From the NCBI GenBank assembly GCA_944381435.1, contig CALWLD010000002.1, positions 62,001 to 126,000 on the forward strand: a DNA stretch of 64,000 nucleotides, written 5' to 3'. The notes under the pieces were generated by a model that was given only the letters and a program-made list of their open reading frames with translations, had not been told where the DNA came from and searched no databases. The first letter of the stretch is position 1, and the number at the start of each line of letters is the position of its first letter. Both the position numbers and the translations under genes were made by a program. Positions 34,044-43,476 of this stretch are shown piece after piece. This stretch comes from an uncultured Clostridia bacterium. Lineage in GTDB: Bacteria; Bacillota; Clostridia; Lachnospirales; CAG-274.

Positions 34044-34607
34044 TTAAAAATGTTGTATCAAAATTTTTAAAGCTATAACAATTAATATAACCCCGCCTAT
34101 TATTTCGCTATTTTTAGACAATCTATTTCCTATCTTTTTACCTAATATAACACCTATAAAAGAAAATATAAATGCAACTATACCAATTATTAAAGAAGAA
34201 ATTAATAACTTGGTTTCTACAAAAGAAAAACTAACCCCAACAGCCAAAGAATCTATGCTTGTTGCTATACCTAGAACAGTTAAATTTTTAAAAGATAATA
34301 TATGTTTTTTATCATATATATTTTCCTTTTCCTGATTTTTTAAAGATTCTACTATCATTTTTATACCTATTATGTTTAATAAGAAAAATGCTATTAAATA
34401 ATCAAATTTTAATAAGCTTTTGCCAAATAAATTAACTAAATAATATCCTATTATAGGCATAATAAATTGAAAAAAGCCAAAAAACATTCCAAACTTAAAA
34501 GCATATTTTATCTTTATTTTATCTATTAATATGCCATTTGATATTGAAACTACAAAAGCATCTAAAGCTAAGCTTATAGCTATAAAAATTATTTCTAAAA
34601 AACCCAT
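34044..34607 (-). CDS. mntP: Manganese efflux pump MntP family protein
   Basis: Six-helix membrane transporter exporting Mn(II). 187 aa. Duplicated motif with the key aspartates: ISLALDAFVVSISNG in helix 1 and GIATSIDSLAVGVSFSF in the second half. Start: ATG 34607 follows AAGGAG; the frame extends to 34658 without a site. No yybP-ykoY manganese riboswitch fits in the ~96 bases before it, so control must be different. Confidence 0.92.
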   Translation of the reverse strand: MGFLEIIFIAISLALDAFVVSISNGILIDKIKIKYAFKFGMFFGFFQFIMPIIGYYLVNLFGKSLLKFDYLIAFFLLNIIGIKMIVESLKNQEKENIYDKKHILSFKNLTVLGIATSIDSLAVGVSFSFVETKLLISSLIIGIVAFIFSFIGVILGKKIGNRLSKNSEIIGGVILIVIALKILIQHF

Positions 34608-34703
34608 ATATTTCTCCTTTATTACACTTAATTTAAAATAAAATATTGAAAATATCATCTATAAATGTTATTATATTTATTATTAACTAAAGAGGTGTAT
34701 TAT

Positions 34704-35753
34704 ATGAACAATTATTTTTCTTTTGTACCTTTGTACAATTATTTTATAGAAAATTTTATGTTAAATGCAAACCCTAATTTTGTTATAGTATATATATATT
34801 TGTTAAAAGTTAAAATTAGTAATGAATCTATAAATTTACATAATTTAGCTGATAAATTAAAACTTCTAGAATCGGATATTATAAAAGCTTTAGATTATTG
34901 GCAGTCTAATAATCTTATTAAATATAATCTTAATGAAAACAATTTAGAAATTGAATTCTTAAACAATTTAGAAAATAAAGAAGAAAAACACCCTAAAATT
35001 ATTAACTATACAGAGGCTAAAAATACAGATTTTACAGATGAAGAAATAGAAATATACAGCAAACAAGAAGAAATTCAAGAGCTATTTAGGTTAGCTGAAA
35101 AAAAATTAGCTAAAACTCTTAAATATAAAGATAAAAAAATATTAATAACTATTTATGAAAACTATAATATGTCTACAGAGCTTTTAGCTGTGCTATTTAC
35201 ATATTGTGTTGAAAACGGTAAAACTAGCCTTTCATATATAGAAAAAATTGCAATAGATTGGTTTGAAAATAACATAGATACCATAGAAAAAGTAGAAACT
35301 TATTTAAAAATGTTTAAAGACGATTTTAAAAAGATATTAAGCTTTTACGGGTTAAAAAGAGCTCCTCTTAAATCTGAAGAAGATTTTATGAAAAAATGGC
35401 TTTTAGAATATAAAATGCCTTTAAATGTTATAGACGAAGCTTGCAGTAGAACTATACTAAAAACTGGTATGCCTTCATTTAACTATACAAATTCTATATT
35501 AGAATCTTGGAAAAATAAAGGTGTAAAATCTTTAGAAGATATAAAAAAAATAGATGAAGAATTTAAAAATTCCATTAACGAAAAAGCCTTACAAAAGAAA
35601 AATAAAATAGAAGAATTTCAAAAAAATAATAACAAACCAGCTGTTAGTAACTCTACAAAAAACAAATTTATGAATTATAACCAAAATAACATAGATTATG
35701 ATATGCTTAGGAAAATAGAAATTATGAGTTTAAAGGAAGGGATAGATAAATAA
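34704..35753 (+). CDS. DnaD-domain replication protein
   Basis: Primosomal protein related to DnaD/DnaB of Firmicutes. 349 aa. N-terminal winged-helix part (residues ~1-90), an acidic linker, then a DnaD_2 type domain around ~125-205 and a second one around 215-290 with SEEDFMKKWLLEYKMPLNVI and WKNKGVKSLEDIKK, the YxxxIxxxW-type end. C-terminal Asn/Lys-rich tail. ATG 34704 has AGAGGTG upstream; frame from 34665 lacks one. Stop overlaps the start of the DnaC-like gene (TAATG). Confidence 0.9.
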   Translation: MNNYFSFVPLYNYFIENFMLNANPNFVIVYIYLLKVKISNESINLHNLADKLKLLESDIIKALDYWQSNNLIKYNLNENNLEIEFLNNLENKEEKHPKIINYTEAKNTDFTDEEIEIYSKQEEIQELFRLAEKKLAKTLKYKDKKILITIYENYNMSTELLAVLFTYCVENGKTSLSYIEKIAIDWFENNIDTIEKVETYLKMFKDDFKKILSFYGLKRAPLKSEEDFMKKWLLEYKMPLNVIDEACSRTILKTGMPSFNYTNSILESWKNKGVKSLEDIKKIDEEFKNSINEKALQKKNKIEEFQKNNNKPAVSNSTKNKFMNYNQNNIDYDMLRKIEIMSLKEGIDK

Positions 35754-36745
35754 TGATTAGCTCTAACCTATATAAAGAGATTTTAGCAGAATACGAAGTG
35801 TTATCTGATAATGCTAAAAAAAAATTAAAAGAAAAAAAAGAAATCTGTTATAAAAAATGTCCTAGAATTAAAGAAATAGATGAAGAGCTTAGTATGTCTG
35901 GGATAAAAATAGCAAAATCTGTTATATACGCTAATAAAGACGAAAAGCAAAATTATATAAATAGCATAAAAGATTTAACACAAAAATTAAAGCTTGAAAA
36001 AGAACGTCTTATGTATGAAAATGGATTTTCTGCTAATTATTTTGATGATGTTTACATATGTAATAAATGTAATGATACAGGGTTTATAAATAATGAATAT
36101 TGCGATTGTTTTAAACAAAAACTAATAAATAAAGCTTATGATATGTCTAACTTAGCTAATTTGCTAAAAACAGAAAACTTTTCTAAATTTAGCTTAGATT
36201 ATTACTCCAAAGAGATAGACAAAGAAAATAATATGTCCCCTTACGAAAATATGAAGCTTATAATGAGAAAATGTAGCTTGTTTATAGAAGAATTTGATGA
36301 AAAATTTAAAAATATGGTTTTTTATGGTGACACAGGGCTTGGTAAAACTTTCTTATGTAAATGCATAGCAAAAGAGCTTTTAGATAAAGAAAAAACGGTA
36401 TTATATGTTACATCATTTAATCTATTTCGTATGTTTGAAAACGAAAGGTTTAATAAAAATCTGGAAAATGTAAATAAGGAGCTTTTAAACCTTGTAAAAG
36501 ATGTAGATTTATTAATAATAGATGATTTAGGCACAGAATTTATCACAAACCTTTCCTTAACAGAATTTTTTGAAATAGTAAATAGCCGTATATTAAATAA
36601 AAAATCTACATTAATTTCTACCAACCTTTCACCAAATGATATTACAGAATCTTATTCTAGCAGGATTGTTTCTAGGCTTTATGGAGAATACGATATGATT
36701 AAATTTTTTGGTAAAGATATAAGATTATTAAAAAGATTTCAATAA
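35753..36745 (+). CDS. DnaC/DnaI-like helicase-loader ATPase
   Basis: AAA+ ATPase that loads the replicative helicase. 330 aa. N-terminal region has a CxxC...CxC zinc-type cluster (CNKCNDTGFINNEYCDC), then Walker A VFYGDTGLGKTFLCK, Walker B LLIIDDLGTEF, sensor STNLSPNDI and arginine-finger region YSSRIVSRLYGEY. Translationally coupled to the DnaD-domain gene by a 1-base overlap. This pairing marks a primosomal unit. Confidence 0.93.
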   Translation: MISSNLYKEILAEYEVLSDNAKKKLKEKKEICYKKCPRIKEIDEELSMSGIKIAKSVIYANKDEKQNYINSIKDLTQKLKLEKERLMYENGFSANYFDDVYICNKCNDTGFINNEYCDCFKQKLINKAYDMSNLANLLKTENFSKFSLDYYSKEIDKENNMSPYENMKLIMRKCSLFIEEFDEKFKNMVFYGDTGLGKTFLCKCIAKELLDKEKTVLYVTSFNLFRMFENERFNKNLENVNKELLNLVKDVDLLIIDDLGTEFITNLSLTEFFEIVNSRILNKKSTLISTNLSPNDITESYSSRIVSRLYGEYDMIKFFGKDIRLLKRFQ

Positions 36746-37100
36746 ATGTATAAATTTTTAAAAATTAATAAATATATATATTATAAAAGCCTTATTTTTA
36801 ATATTTTGTAACAATAATTATTTTTTAACATATAGCTATTATGTAGTTAATCAATTTTTTGAATATAAATTATTCAAAAACAGGTATTCCTATTATTTAT
36901 TCTTTAAAATTTAAAACAAAAACCCGTTTATAAATTTTAAAGAATAAATAAAGTCGTACCTTAATTGTAATTAATTATTAATTTTTTATTAATTTATAAA
37001 AATTTTTATTGAAAAATTATTATAAAAGGAGTATACTCTTAATAAGAGCTATAAATAATTAGCTTATGCTACCAATGCTATAACATCGGAGGAATTAATT
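36746..37100. other. 355-base gap with a 20-bp perfect inverted repeat and NUDIX promoter
   Basis: No ORF. A 10-bp hairpin at 36856-36865 with 36871-36880 (probable terminator of the DnaC-like gene); a perfect 20-bp inverted repeat 36894-36913 with 36931-36950, 17-nt loop holding AAAACCCG, with AGGTA / TACCT continuing the symmetry outside it; then a promoter at 37009-37037. Otherwise AT-rich. Confidence 0.6.
37009..37037 (+). promoter_or_regulatory. SigA-type promoter of the NUDIX gene
   Basis: TTGAAA (37009-37014), 17-base spacer, TATACT (37032-37037), followed by a leader of about 55 bases and the strong site CGGAGGA. Confidence 0.75.
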
Positions 37101-37544
37101 GTGATAGAAGCTGTTAGTTGCGGAGGTGTTGTAATTCATCGTGGAAAGGTCTTGTTGCTCTACAAAAACCAAAACGGTAGATATATGGGTTGGGTTATGC
37201 CTAAAGGTACTGTTGAAAAAGGTGAAAGCTTTAAGCAAACTGCCCTTAGAGAAGTTAAGGAAGAAACAGGTGTTTCTGCTAAGATTGTAAAATATATTGG
37301 CAAAACCTTATACACTTTTAAAGGAGACTCGGATATCATTAACAAAACAGTACATTGGTATCTTATGACTGCAAATTCTTTTTATTGTAAACCACAAGCA
37401 GAAGAGTTTTTTGTAGATGCAGGGTACTATAAAGAGTACGAGGCGTATCATTTGCTTAAATTTAAAGATGAAAAGCAGATTATGAAGCGTGCTTATGCTG
37501 AATATATGGAGCATATAAAAAGATTTAATCATAGGAGGATTTAG
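37101..37544 (+). CDS. NUDIX hydrolase
   Basis: 147 aa. The NUDIX box is complete: G-x5-E-x7-REVKEETG within GTVEKGESFKQTALREVKEE. Hydrolyses a nucleoside diphosphate linked to another moiety; the substrate cannot be told, although the KVLLLYKNQNGRYMGWVMPKG front part resembles bacterial Ap4A/MutT-like members. GTG start with CGGAGGA at nine bases. Followed after one base by a small membrane-protein gene. Confidence 0.93.
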   Translation: MIEAVSCGGVVIHRGKVLLLYKNQNGRYMGWVMPKGTVEKGESFKQTALREVKEETGVSAKIVKYIGKTLYTFKGDSDIINKTVHWYLMTANSFYCKPQAEEFFVDAGYYKEYEAYHLLKFKDEKQIMKRAYAEYMEHIKRFNHRRI

Positions 37545-37545
37545 T

Positions 37546-37791
37546 ATGAAAACAGAACATTCAATCCAAGAATTAAAAAAAGAACTTGAAAAGTTCTCAA
37601 AAAAAATAAGCAATAGAACTGCATTATTTATTATATTAGGTTTTGTAATAGCTTTAGTAAGCGTTATTTTTCTAATTATAAAAGCTAAACATAAGCTAGA
37701 GCTATTATCTGATGATGATAACTTTTATTATGACGAAGATGATTTCTACGAAGATTACCATGCTTTAGATTATGAAGACGACGAAGAATAA
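37546..37791 (+). CDS. Small membrane protein with acidic C-terminal tail
   Basis: 81 aa, not recognised. Layout: Lys/Glu-rich, probably coiled N-terminus (residues 1-25), one membrane helix (TALFIILGFVIALVSVIFLI, ~26-46), and a tail rich in Asp, Glu and Tyr (DEDDFYEDYHALDYEDDEE). GGAGGATTT precedes ATG 37546. Small proteins of this layout are common in clostridia. It is cotranscribed with the NUDIX gene and ended by a strong terminator. Confidence 0.8.
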   Translation: MKTEHSIQELKKELEKFSKKISNRTALFIILGFVIALVSVIFLIIKAKHKLELLSDDDNFYYDEDDFYEDYHALDYEDDEE

Positions 37792-37792
37792 T

Positions 37793-37820
37793 AAAAAACC
37801 TCACTTAAGTGAGGCTTTTT
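37793..37820. terminator. Bidirectional intrinsic terminator
   Basis: CCTCACTTAAGTGAGG stem (37799-37814) flanked by A6 on the left and CTTTTT on the right; serves both the NUDIX unit and the convergent ispD. Confidence 0.85.
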
Positions 37821-37874
37821 ATTATTCTTCATTTAATTTCTTTAACATAAAAGATAGATTTAATTTGATAGAAA

Positions 37875-38540
37875 TTAATAATCAAAATATATTAAATCTT
37901 CTTTTGTAGTTATTTTTATATTATCATAGCTACCTTCTAGTATTTTAACTTTATATCCACAAGCCTCTAAAACGCTAGCATCATCTGTTACAAAAATATT
38001 GTTTTCAATTATCTTATCATAAGAATCTTTTAATATATTATATTTAAAAGCTTGAGGTGTTTGAGCAAGCCAAATATCATCTCTGTTAGGTGTTTTCTCA
38101 ATAAAACCATCTTTACATATTTTAAGAGTATCTTTTGCTTTAACTGCTAATATACAAGCATTATATATTTTTGTTTGTTCTATAATATGTATTAAATTTT
38201 CATTTTTTATAAAAGGTCTTACCCCATCGTGAACAAGAACTATGCTTTCCTTATCCTCTATAGCGTTTATACCGTTATAGACAGAGTTTAATCTTTCTTT
38301 GCCACCTTCTATAATTTTTGATATTTTTTTATAGCTAGGAGCTATTTCTTTCTCAAAATAATCCATATAATCTTTGTTGGTAACTATTATTATTTCATCT
38401 ATTAATTTACACTCTTCAAATTTATCTATTGTATAACAAACAATAGGCTTATTATTTATTTTTATAAACTGCTTTGGTATATCACTGTTCATTCGTTTGC
38501 CTACACCAGAGCAAACAATAATTGCTATATTTTTAGCCAT
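37875..38540 (-). CDS. ispD: 2-C-methyl-D-erythritol 4-phosphate cytidylyltransferase
   Basis: Third step of the MEP isoprenoid pathway. 221 aa. N-terminal nucleotide loop AIIVCSGVGKRMNSDIPKQF (the usual AAGxGxRM is here CSGVGKRM), IEGGKERLNSVYNGI, LVHDGVRPFI, AQTPQAF and TDDASVLEACGYKV. The product feeds undecaprenyl phosphate synthesis, which fits its position at the end of the peptidoglycan cluster, 12 bases after ftsW. Confidence 0.95.
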   Translation of the reverse strand: MAKNIAIIVCSGVGKRMNSDIPKQFIKINNKPIVCYTIDKFEECKLIDEIIIVTNKDYMDYFEKEIAPSYKKISKIIEGGKERLNSVYNGINAIEDKESIVLVHDGVRPFIKNENLIHIIEQTKIYNACILAVKAKDTLKICKDGFIEKTPNRDDIWLAQTPQAFKYNILKDSYDKIIENNIFVTDDASVLEACGYKVKILEGSYDNIKITTKEDLIYFDY

Positions 38541-38552
38541 AACAACCCTTTC

Positions 38553-39752
38553 TTAATCTTTAAAATACCTTGAAAAATTTAATATTAACCCAGTACAAGA
38601 CATCATTATAAGTAAAGATGTACCACCATAGCTAACAAAAGGAAGAGGTATACCTGTATTGGGCATTGTGTTTGTAACAACGGCTATGTTCATCAAAACC
38701 TGTATAGCTATCATAGTTGTTATGCCAACGCAAACATAACTCATATAAGATTTAGGAGAACGCATAGCTGTTATATACCCACGCCATATTATTATAGCAA
38801 ATAACAATATAAAGATAGAAGCCCCTGCAAGCCCAAGCTCTTCACATATAATAGAAAATATAATATCATTTTGAGCCTCTGGTATAAACCCTAGTTTTTG
38901 CCTACTTTGCCCTATTCCAAGCCCAAAAAAACCGCCAGATGCTATCGCATATAAAGATTGTACAGTTTGAAAACCTTTATCATTTATAACCCCTTCAGCA
39001 AAAGGGTCTAGCCAAGCTTGAACCCTAGCCATTCTAAAAGAATCTCCAAATAGGATAATGCCTGCAACACCTAAAACACCTAAAACACCTATAGGTAAAA
39101 AATACTTTATAGTAGGTGATGCTACAAATATTATAGATATCCCTATAATACCCATTATTATAGCAGTACTTGTATTTTCTATTAAAACAAAAAATGTTGG
39201 TATAGCTACAACAATACAGCACTTTATAAACCCTTTCCAAGTATCTAATATATTTTCGTTATCTGATATATATTTAGATAAATAAAGTATAAGCCCAACT
39301 TTTGCAACCTCTGAAGGTTGAAAACCTATAGGACCAAGCTGTAGCCATCTTTTAGCCCCTTTTACATCTCTACCTATAAATAAAACTAATATTAAAAAGA
39401 ATATAGATACAATAAATAATAACCTAGAAAAATTTCTGTAAATACGCCAATCTATAGTTATTATTAAAGGCAATATGCTAAAACCAAGCACAGCCCATAA
39501 AGCCTGTCTTTTAAAAAAATATAAAATGTCATTATAGTCTGTTTTCCCTACATAATAGCTAGCACTAAATACCATTATTACTCCAAATGTAACAAGTATA
39601 ATAAGGCTTAATAAAATTATAGGGTCTATTTTACCTTTATGAATGATAACTTCTTCTACCTGTTTTATTTCAAAACTTCTTATGTTATTACGTTTATTTA
39701 CTCTTTGTCTTTCGCTTGTTTTAAGATGTGAGTTTCTTCTTGATGTAGCCAA
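38553..39752 (-). CDS. ftsW: SEDS-family protein FtsW (or SpoVE)
   Basis: Polytopic glycan polymerase of the SEDS family that works with a class B PBP in septal or spore-cortex wall synthesis. 399 aa with about ten membrane segments after a basic ~40-residue N-terminus. Motifs: GAKRWLQLGPIGFQPSEVAK, FGLGIGQSRQKLGFIPEAQND and NTGIPLPFVSYGGTS. The TTG start has GAAGGAGTG upstream. Location after murD suggests FtsW or SpoVE; in clostridia these cannot be separated by eye. Confidence 0.93.
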   Translation of the reverse strand: MATSRRNSHLKTSERQRVNKRNNIRSFEIKQVEEVIIHKGKIDPIILLSLIILVTFGVIMVFSASYYVGKTDYNDILYFFKRQALWAVLGFSILPLIITIDWRIYRNFSRLLFIVSIFFLILVLFIGRDVKGAKRWLQLGPIGFQPSEVAKVGLILYLSKYISDNENILDTWKGFIKCCIVVAIPTFFVLIENTSTAIIMGIIGISIIFVASPTIKYFLPIGVLGVLGVAGIILFGDSFRMARVQAWLDPFAEGVINDKGFQTVQSLYAIASGGFFGLGIGQSRQKLGFIPEAQNDIIFSIICEELGLAGASIFILLFAIIIWRGYITAMRSPKSYMSYVCVGITTMIAIQVLMNIAVVTNTMPNTGIPLPFVSYGGTSLLIMMSCTGLILNFSRYFKD

Positions 39753-39759
39753 TATAAAA

Positions 39760-41100
39760 TCACTCCTTCAAATCTTTTACATAGCGTTTAAAAATATTGC
39801 CTCTTTCTTCATAGTCTTTAAACATATCAAAGCTGGCACAAGCAGGAGATAATAAAACACATTCACCTTGTTTTGCATTTTCATAGCAATAATCTATGGC
39901 ATCAAAAAAGCTATCTTTTATTACATAATCTGTAAAATTAAACTTTTCACAGTCTTTTGCTAGCCTTTCCTTCACTTGACCTATGATAACAGCTTTTATA
40001 ACTTTATCTTTAAATTCTTTTATCATAGGTAAAAAATCTGCATTTTTATCATATCCACCAACAATAAGATAAGTTTTCTTTTTCATTGCATTAATAGCTT
40101 TTATTGTAGCATCTGTGTTTGTACCTTTAGAATCGTTATAATAATCTACGCCTTTTTTTGTAGCAACATATTCTATACGATGTTCAACAGCTTTAAAGCT
40201 TTTAACCCCTTCTATTATAACATCTGTTGGCACATTATAGCATAAGCACATTAATATAGCCACCATAACATTTTCCATATTATGTTCACCTAATATTTTT
40301 ATATCATCTGTGTTTATAAAAGGATAATTATTTATATAGATATAGTCATCTTTTAAATACGCCCCATTTTCTATTTGTTCTTTTGTAGAAAAATATAATA
40401 CTTTAGACTTAGCTTTTTCTTCCATTTTTCTACATTCTAAATCATCATAATTTAAAATTAAAAAATCATTTTCATCTTGATTTTCAAATATTCTTTCTTT
40501 GGCTTTTATGTAATTTTCCATTGTTTTATGCCTGTTAAGATGGTCTTCTGTTATGTTTAACACAGAGGCTATCTTCGGCTTAAAACTCTTAATAGTTTCC
40601 AACTGAAAACTGCTAAGCTCTAAGGCTACAATGCTATTTTCTTCAATATCAAGTGCATAATGAGAAAAAGGTATACCTATATTTCCTGCTATATAAGTTT
40701 TTTTATACATTTTTAATATATGCCCTAACAAGCTTGTTGTTGTTGTTTTCCCATTTGTACCTGTTATAGCTATAATTGGGGCTTTACAAACTAAATAAGC
40801 TAGCTCTATCTCGCTTATAACAGGTATTTTGCTATTTGCGTATTTTACAAAATCTAAATCTGTAGGTAGCCCAGGGCTAACCACCATAAAATCCATACTA
40901 TCAATAATATTATTATCTGGATTTTTTCCTAAATATAGGTTTATATTATTTTTTCTTAATGTGTCTATTCCTTCTATATCTTCCTCGTTTTTTAAATCTT
41001 GTATAGTTACGTTTGCTCCTAACTTTCTAAGCATTAAAGCAGCACAAACCCCACTTCTAGCTATACCACAAACTAATACATTTTTATTTAAAAAATCCAT
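39760..41100 (-). CDS. murD: UDP-N-acetylmuramoyl-L-alanine:D-glutamate ligase
   Basis: Adds D-Glu to UDP-MurNAc-L-Ala. 446 aa. Visible: N-terminal VLVCGIARSGVCAALML, ATP site ITGTNGKTTTTSLLGHI, ALELSSFQLETI, NITEDHLNRH, and YNDSKGTNTDATIKAI and LSPACASFDMF. Full length. Between mraY (25 bases) and ftsW (7 bases). Confidence 0.97.
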   Translation of the reverse strand: MDFLNKNVLVCGIARSGVCAALMLRKLGANVTIQDLKNEEDIEGIDTLRKNNINLYLGKNPDNNIIDSMDFMVVSPGLPTDLDFVKYANSKIPVISEIELAYLVCKAPIIAITGTNGKTTTTSLLGHILKMYKKTYIAGNIGIPFSHYALDIEENSIVALELSSFQLETIKSFKPKIASVLNITEDHLNRHKTMENYIKAKERIFENQDENDFLILNYDDLECRKMEEKAKSKVLYFSTKEQIENGAYLKDDYIYINNYPFINTDDIKILGEHNMENVMVAILMCLCYNVPTDVIIEGVKSFKAVEHRIEYVATKKGVDYYNDSKGTNTDATIKAINAMKKKTYLIVGGYDKNADFLPMIKEFKDKVIKAVIIGQVKERLAKDCEKFNFTDYVIKDSFFDAIDYCYENAKQGECVLLSPACASFDMFKDYEERGNIFKRYVKDLKE

Positions 41101-41125
41101 ATATAACCCTCCTTAATACTTAAGG

Positions 41126-42097
41126 TTAAAATGATGCCCCTAAAAATCCTACCAAACAAGCAATAGCAGTTACTATGTAAAATACTGCTACAACTTTTAC
41201 CTCTTTCCAACCACATTGTTCAAAATGATGATGGATAGGTGCCATTTTAAACAATCTTTTTCCTTTTGTAAGCTTAAAATACCCAACTTGTAAAATTACA
41301 GATAAGGCTTCCAAAACATAAATTATCCCTACAATAATAATGAACAAAGGCATTTTCATTATTATTGCAATGCTAGCTACCAAACCTCCAAGAGCAAGAG
41401 AACCTGTATCTCCCATAAAAACTTTAGCAGGGTGGGTATTAAAAAGTAAAAACCCAAGCAAAGCTCCAACAGCAGCTCCTGTTATAGGTAAAAGTGATTT
41501 ATTTATTGAAAGCGCATTAAACAAGAAAAATATTACAACTAAAATTGTAACACCAGATGCAAGCCCGTCAAGGCCATCTGTTAAGTTTACGCTATTAACA
41601 GTACCAACCATAACAATAAAGAAAAAAGGTATAAATAAAACTCCAAGCTCTAATGTTTTACCATTTGTAAAAGGTATATAAATATCGGTTCCAATGTTAG
41701 AATAATTATATAAATAATATAAAAATACACCTGTAATAATAAGCTGACCTATTATTTTTTGATAAGCTCTAAGCCCTAAAGAACGCTTTTTCACAACTTT
41801 TATATAATCATCTATAAATCCAATTATCCCATAACCTATGGTAACAAATAAAACTGCCATACCATCTTTATTACCTTTTAAAAAGAAAAGTGATGATATA
41901 ATTAAGCTTATTAAAATCATTATACCTCCCATTGTAGGAGTGCCTGATTTTACAAGATGACTTTGTGGTCCATCATCTCTAACATTTTGCCCAAACTTTA
42001 ATCTTGTTAAAAAAGGAATTATTATAGGGCATAAAACTATATTAATAACAAACGCTATTAATATAGCATATATTGCAGAATGTAAATTAAAGTCCAT
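41126..42097 (-). CDS. mraY: Phospho-N-acetylmuramoyl-pentapeptide transferase
   Basis: Membrane enzyme forming lipid I. 323 aa, about ten membrane segments. Motifs: SGTPTMGGIMILIS, GFIDDYIKVVKKRSLGL, NLTDGLDGLASG, FMGDTGSLALGG and APIHHHFEQCGWKE. Overlaps the end of murF by 11 bases. Confidence 0.97.
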   Translation of the reverse strand: MDFNLHSAIYAILIAFVINIVLCPIIIPFLTRLKFGQNVRDDGPQSHLVKSGTPTMGGIMILISLIISSLFFLKGNKDGMAVLFVTIGYGIIGFIDDYIKVVKKRSLGLRAYQKIIGQLIITGVFLYYLYNYSNIGTDIYIPFTNGKTLELGVLFIPFFFIVMVGTVNSVNLTDGLDGLASGVTILVVIFFLFNALSINKSLLPITGAAVGALLGFLLFNTHPAKVFMGDTGSLALGGLVASIAIIMKMPLFIIIVGIIYVLEALSVILQVGYFKLTKGKRLFKMAPIHHHFEQCGWKEVKVVAVFYIVTAIACLVGFLGASF

Positions 42098-43475
42098 TGT
42101 TTTCTCTCCTTAAAATTTCATCAACTGTATTTTCTAATTTCATACCTCTAGATGCTTTAATAAGTATTGTATCCTGTGGTTTTAATAAATTATCTATATT
42201 TTTCATAAAATCTTCTTGCGTCTTAAAATAGTTTATGTTAGATAAGCTATTTTTATTACTTTTAGCCCCTTCTAGCATATGATAACTTTCATTACCTATA
42301 AATATAAGCTCATCTATGTTTTTCTCTGTAGCATATTTACCTATGTTAAAATGTTCCTCTTTAGAAAAACTACCAAGCTCAAACATATCACCAAGTATAG
42401 CTACTTTTCTGCCTTTAGTTGTAGCTAAAACATCTAAAGTTGCTTTCATAGAGTTAGGATTTGCATTATAAGCATCATTTATTATTGTATAATTTTTTGT
42501 TTTTAAAATGTCCATACGCATTTTACTTTCAGGCTTAAATGTTTCTAAACCTTTTTTTATTTCCTCTTTTGTAAGGTTTAGGCTGTTACATACTAATGTA
42601 ACTGCCAACGCATTAGATAATATATGCTTACCTGGTATTTTTAAGCTAACATCAAAGCTTTTATCAAAATAATTGATAGTTGCATTTATACCTTCTATGC
42701 CCTTTTCTTCTATGTTAGTTGCATAAGCATCTAAATTACAGTTATTTAAGCTATAAAAAAAACATTTTTCTTTATTTTCTTTAACGCTAAATAACATATC
42801 ATCATCACCATTTAAAATTTTTATTCCATTGTTATTTAGATAATCAAAAATTTCATATTTAGCTCTTAATATACCTTCCCTACTACCTAAATTTTCTATA
42901 TGTGATACACCTATATTAGTTATTAAAGCAATATCTGGCTTTGCAATCTTGCTAAGGTTAGATATTTCATTAAAATGGTTCATACCCATTTCTAAAACAG
43001 CAACTTCCGTGTTATCTTCTATGTTAAAAACAGTTAAAGGTAGCCCTATTTCGTTATTTAAATTACCTTGTGTTTTTAGCGTATTGTATTTTTTAGATAA
43101 ACAATGAGCAATCATATCTTTTGTTGTTGTTTTTCCTGCACTACCTGTTAAGGCAACAACAGGTATGTTAAATAAATTTCTATAATACATAGCCAAGTCT
43201 TTTAAGGCTTCTTTTGTATCTTTAACATTTATTACTAACTTATCAGTATCTATTTTTTTATGGCTAAGACAAGCAATAGCTCCTTTTTCAAAAGCTATGT
43301 CTATAAAGTTATGACCATCAAAGTTTTCTCCTTCTATTGCTATAAATAAATCACCTTTTTTTATGTTTCTTGTATCTGTAGAAATATCTTCTATAAAAAT
43401 ATTATCTGTATTAATATTATTGTTTATAGTTCCATTTACTGCTTTTATAACATCTTCTATAAAAATAGGTTTCAT
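42087..43475 (-). CDS. murF: UDP-N-acetylmuramoyl-tripeptide:D-alanyl-D-alanine ligase
   Basis: Adds D-Ala-D-Ala to the muropeptide precursor. 462 aa. Visible: DTRNIKKGDLFIAIEG, ATP loop ALTGSAGKTTTKDM, TQGNLNNEIGLPLT, EMGMNHFNEI, DAYNANPNSMKA. The frame opens at 43499 inside murE, but ATG 43475 has GGAGGAATTATAGA before it and gives the family N-terminus. It immediately follows the murE stop. Confidence 0.96.
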   Translation of the reverse strand: MKPIFIEDVIKAVNGTINNNINTDNIFIEDISTDTRNIKKGDLFIAIEGENFDGHNFIDIAFEKGAIACLSHKKIDTDKLVINVKDTKEALKDLAMYYRNLFNIPVVALTGSAGKTTTKDMIAHCLSKKYNTLKTQGNLNNEIGLPLTVFNIEDNTEVAVLEMGMNHFNEISNLSKIAKPDIALITNIGVSHIENLGSREGILRAKYEIFDYLNNNGIKILNGDDDMLFSVKENKEKCFFYSLNNCNLDAYATNIEEKGIEGINATINYFDKSFDVSLKIPGKHILSNALAVTLVCNSLNLTKEEIKKGLETFKPESKMRMDILKTKNYTIINDAYNANPNSMKATLDVLATTKGRKVAILGDMFELGSFSKEEHFNIGKYATEKNIDELIFIGNESYHMLEGAKSNKNSLSNINYFKTQEDFMKNIDNLLKPQDTILIKASRGMKLENTVDEILRRENNGL

Positions 43476-43476
43476 T

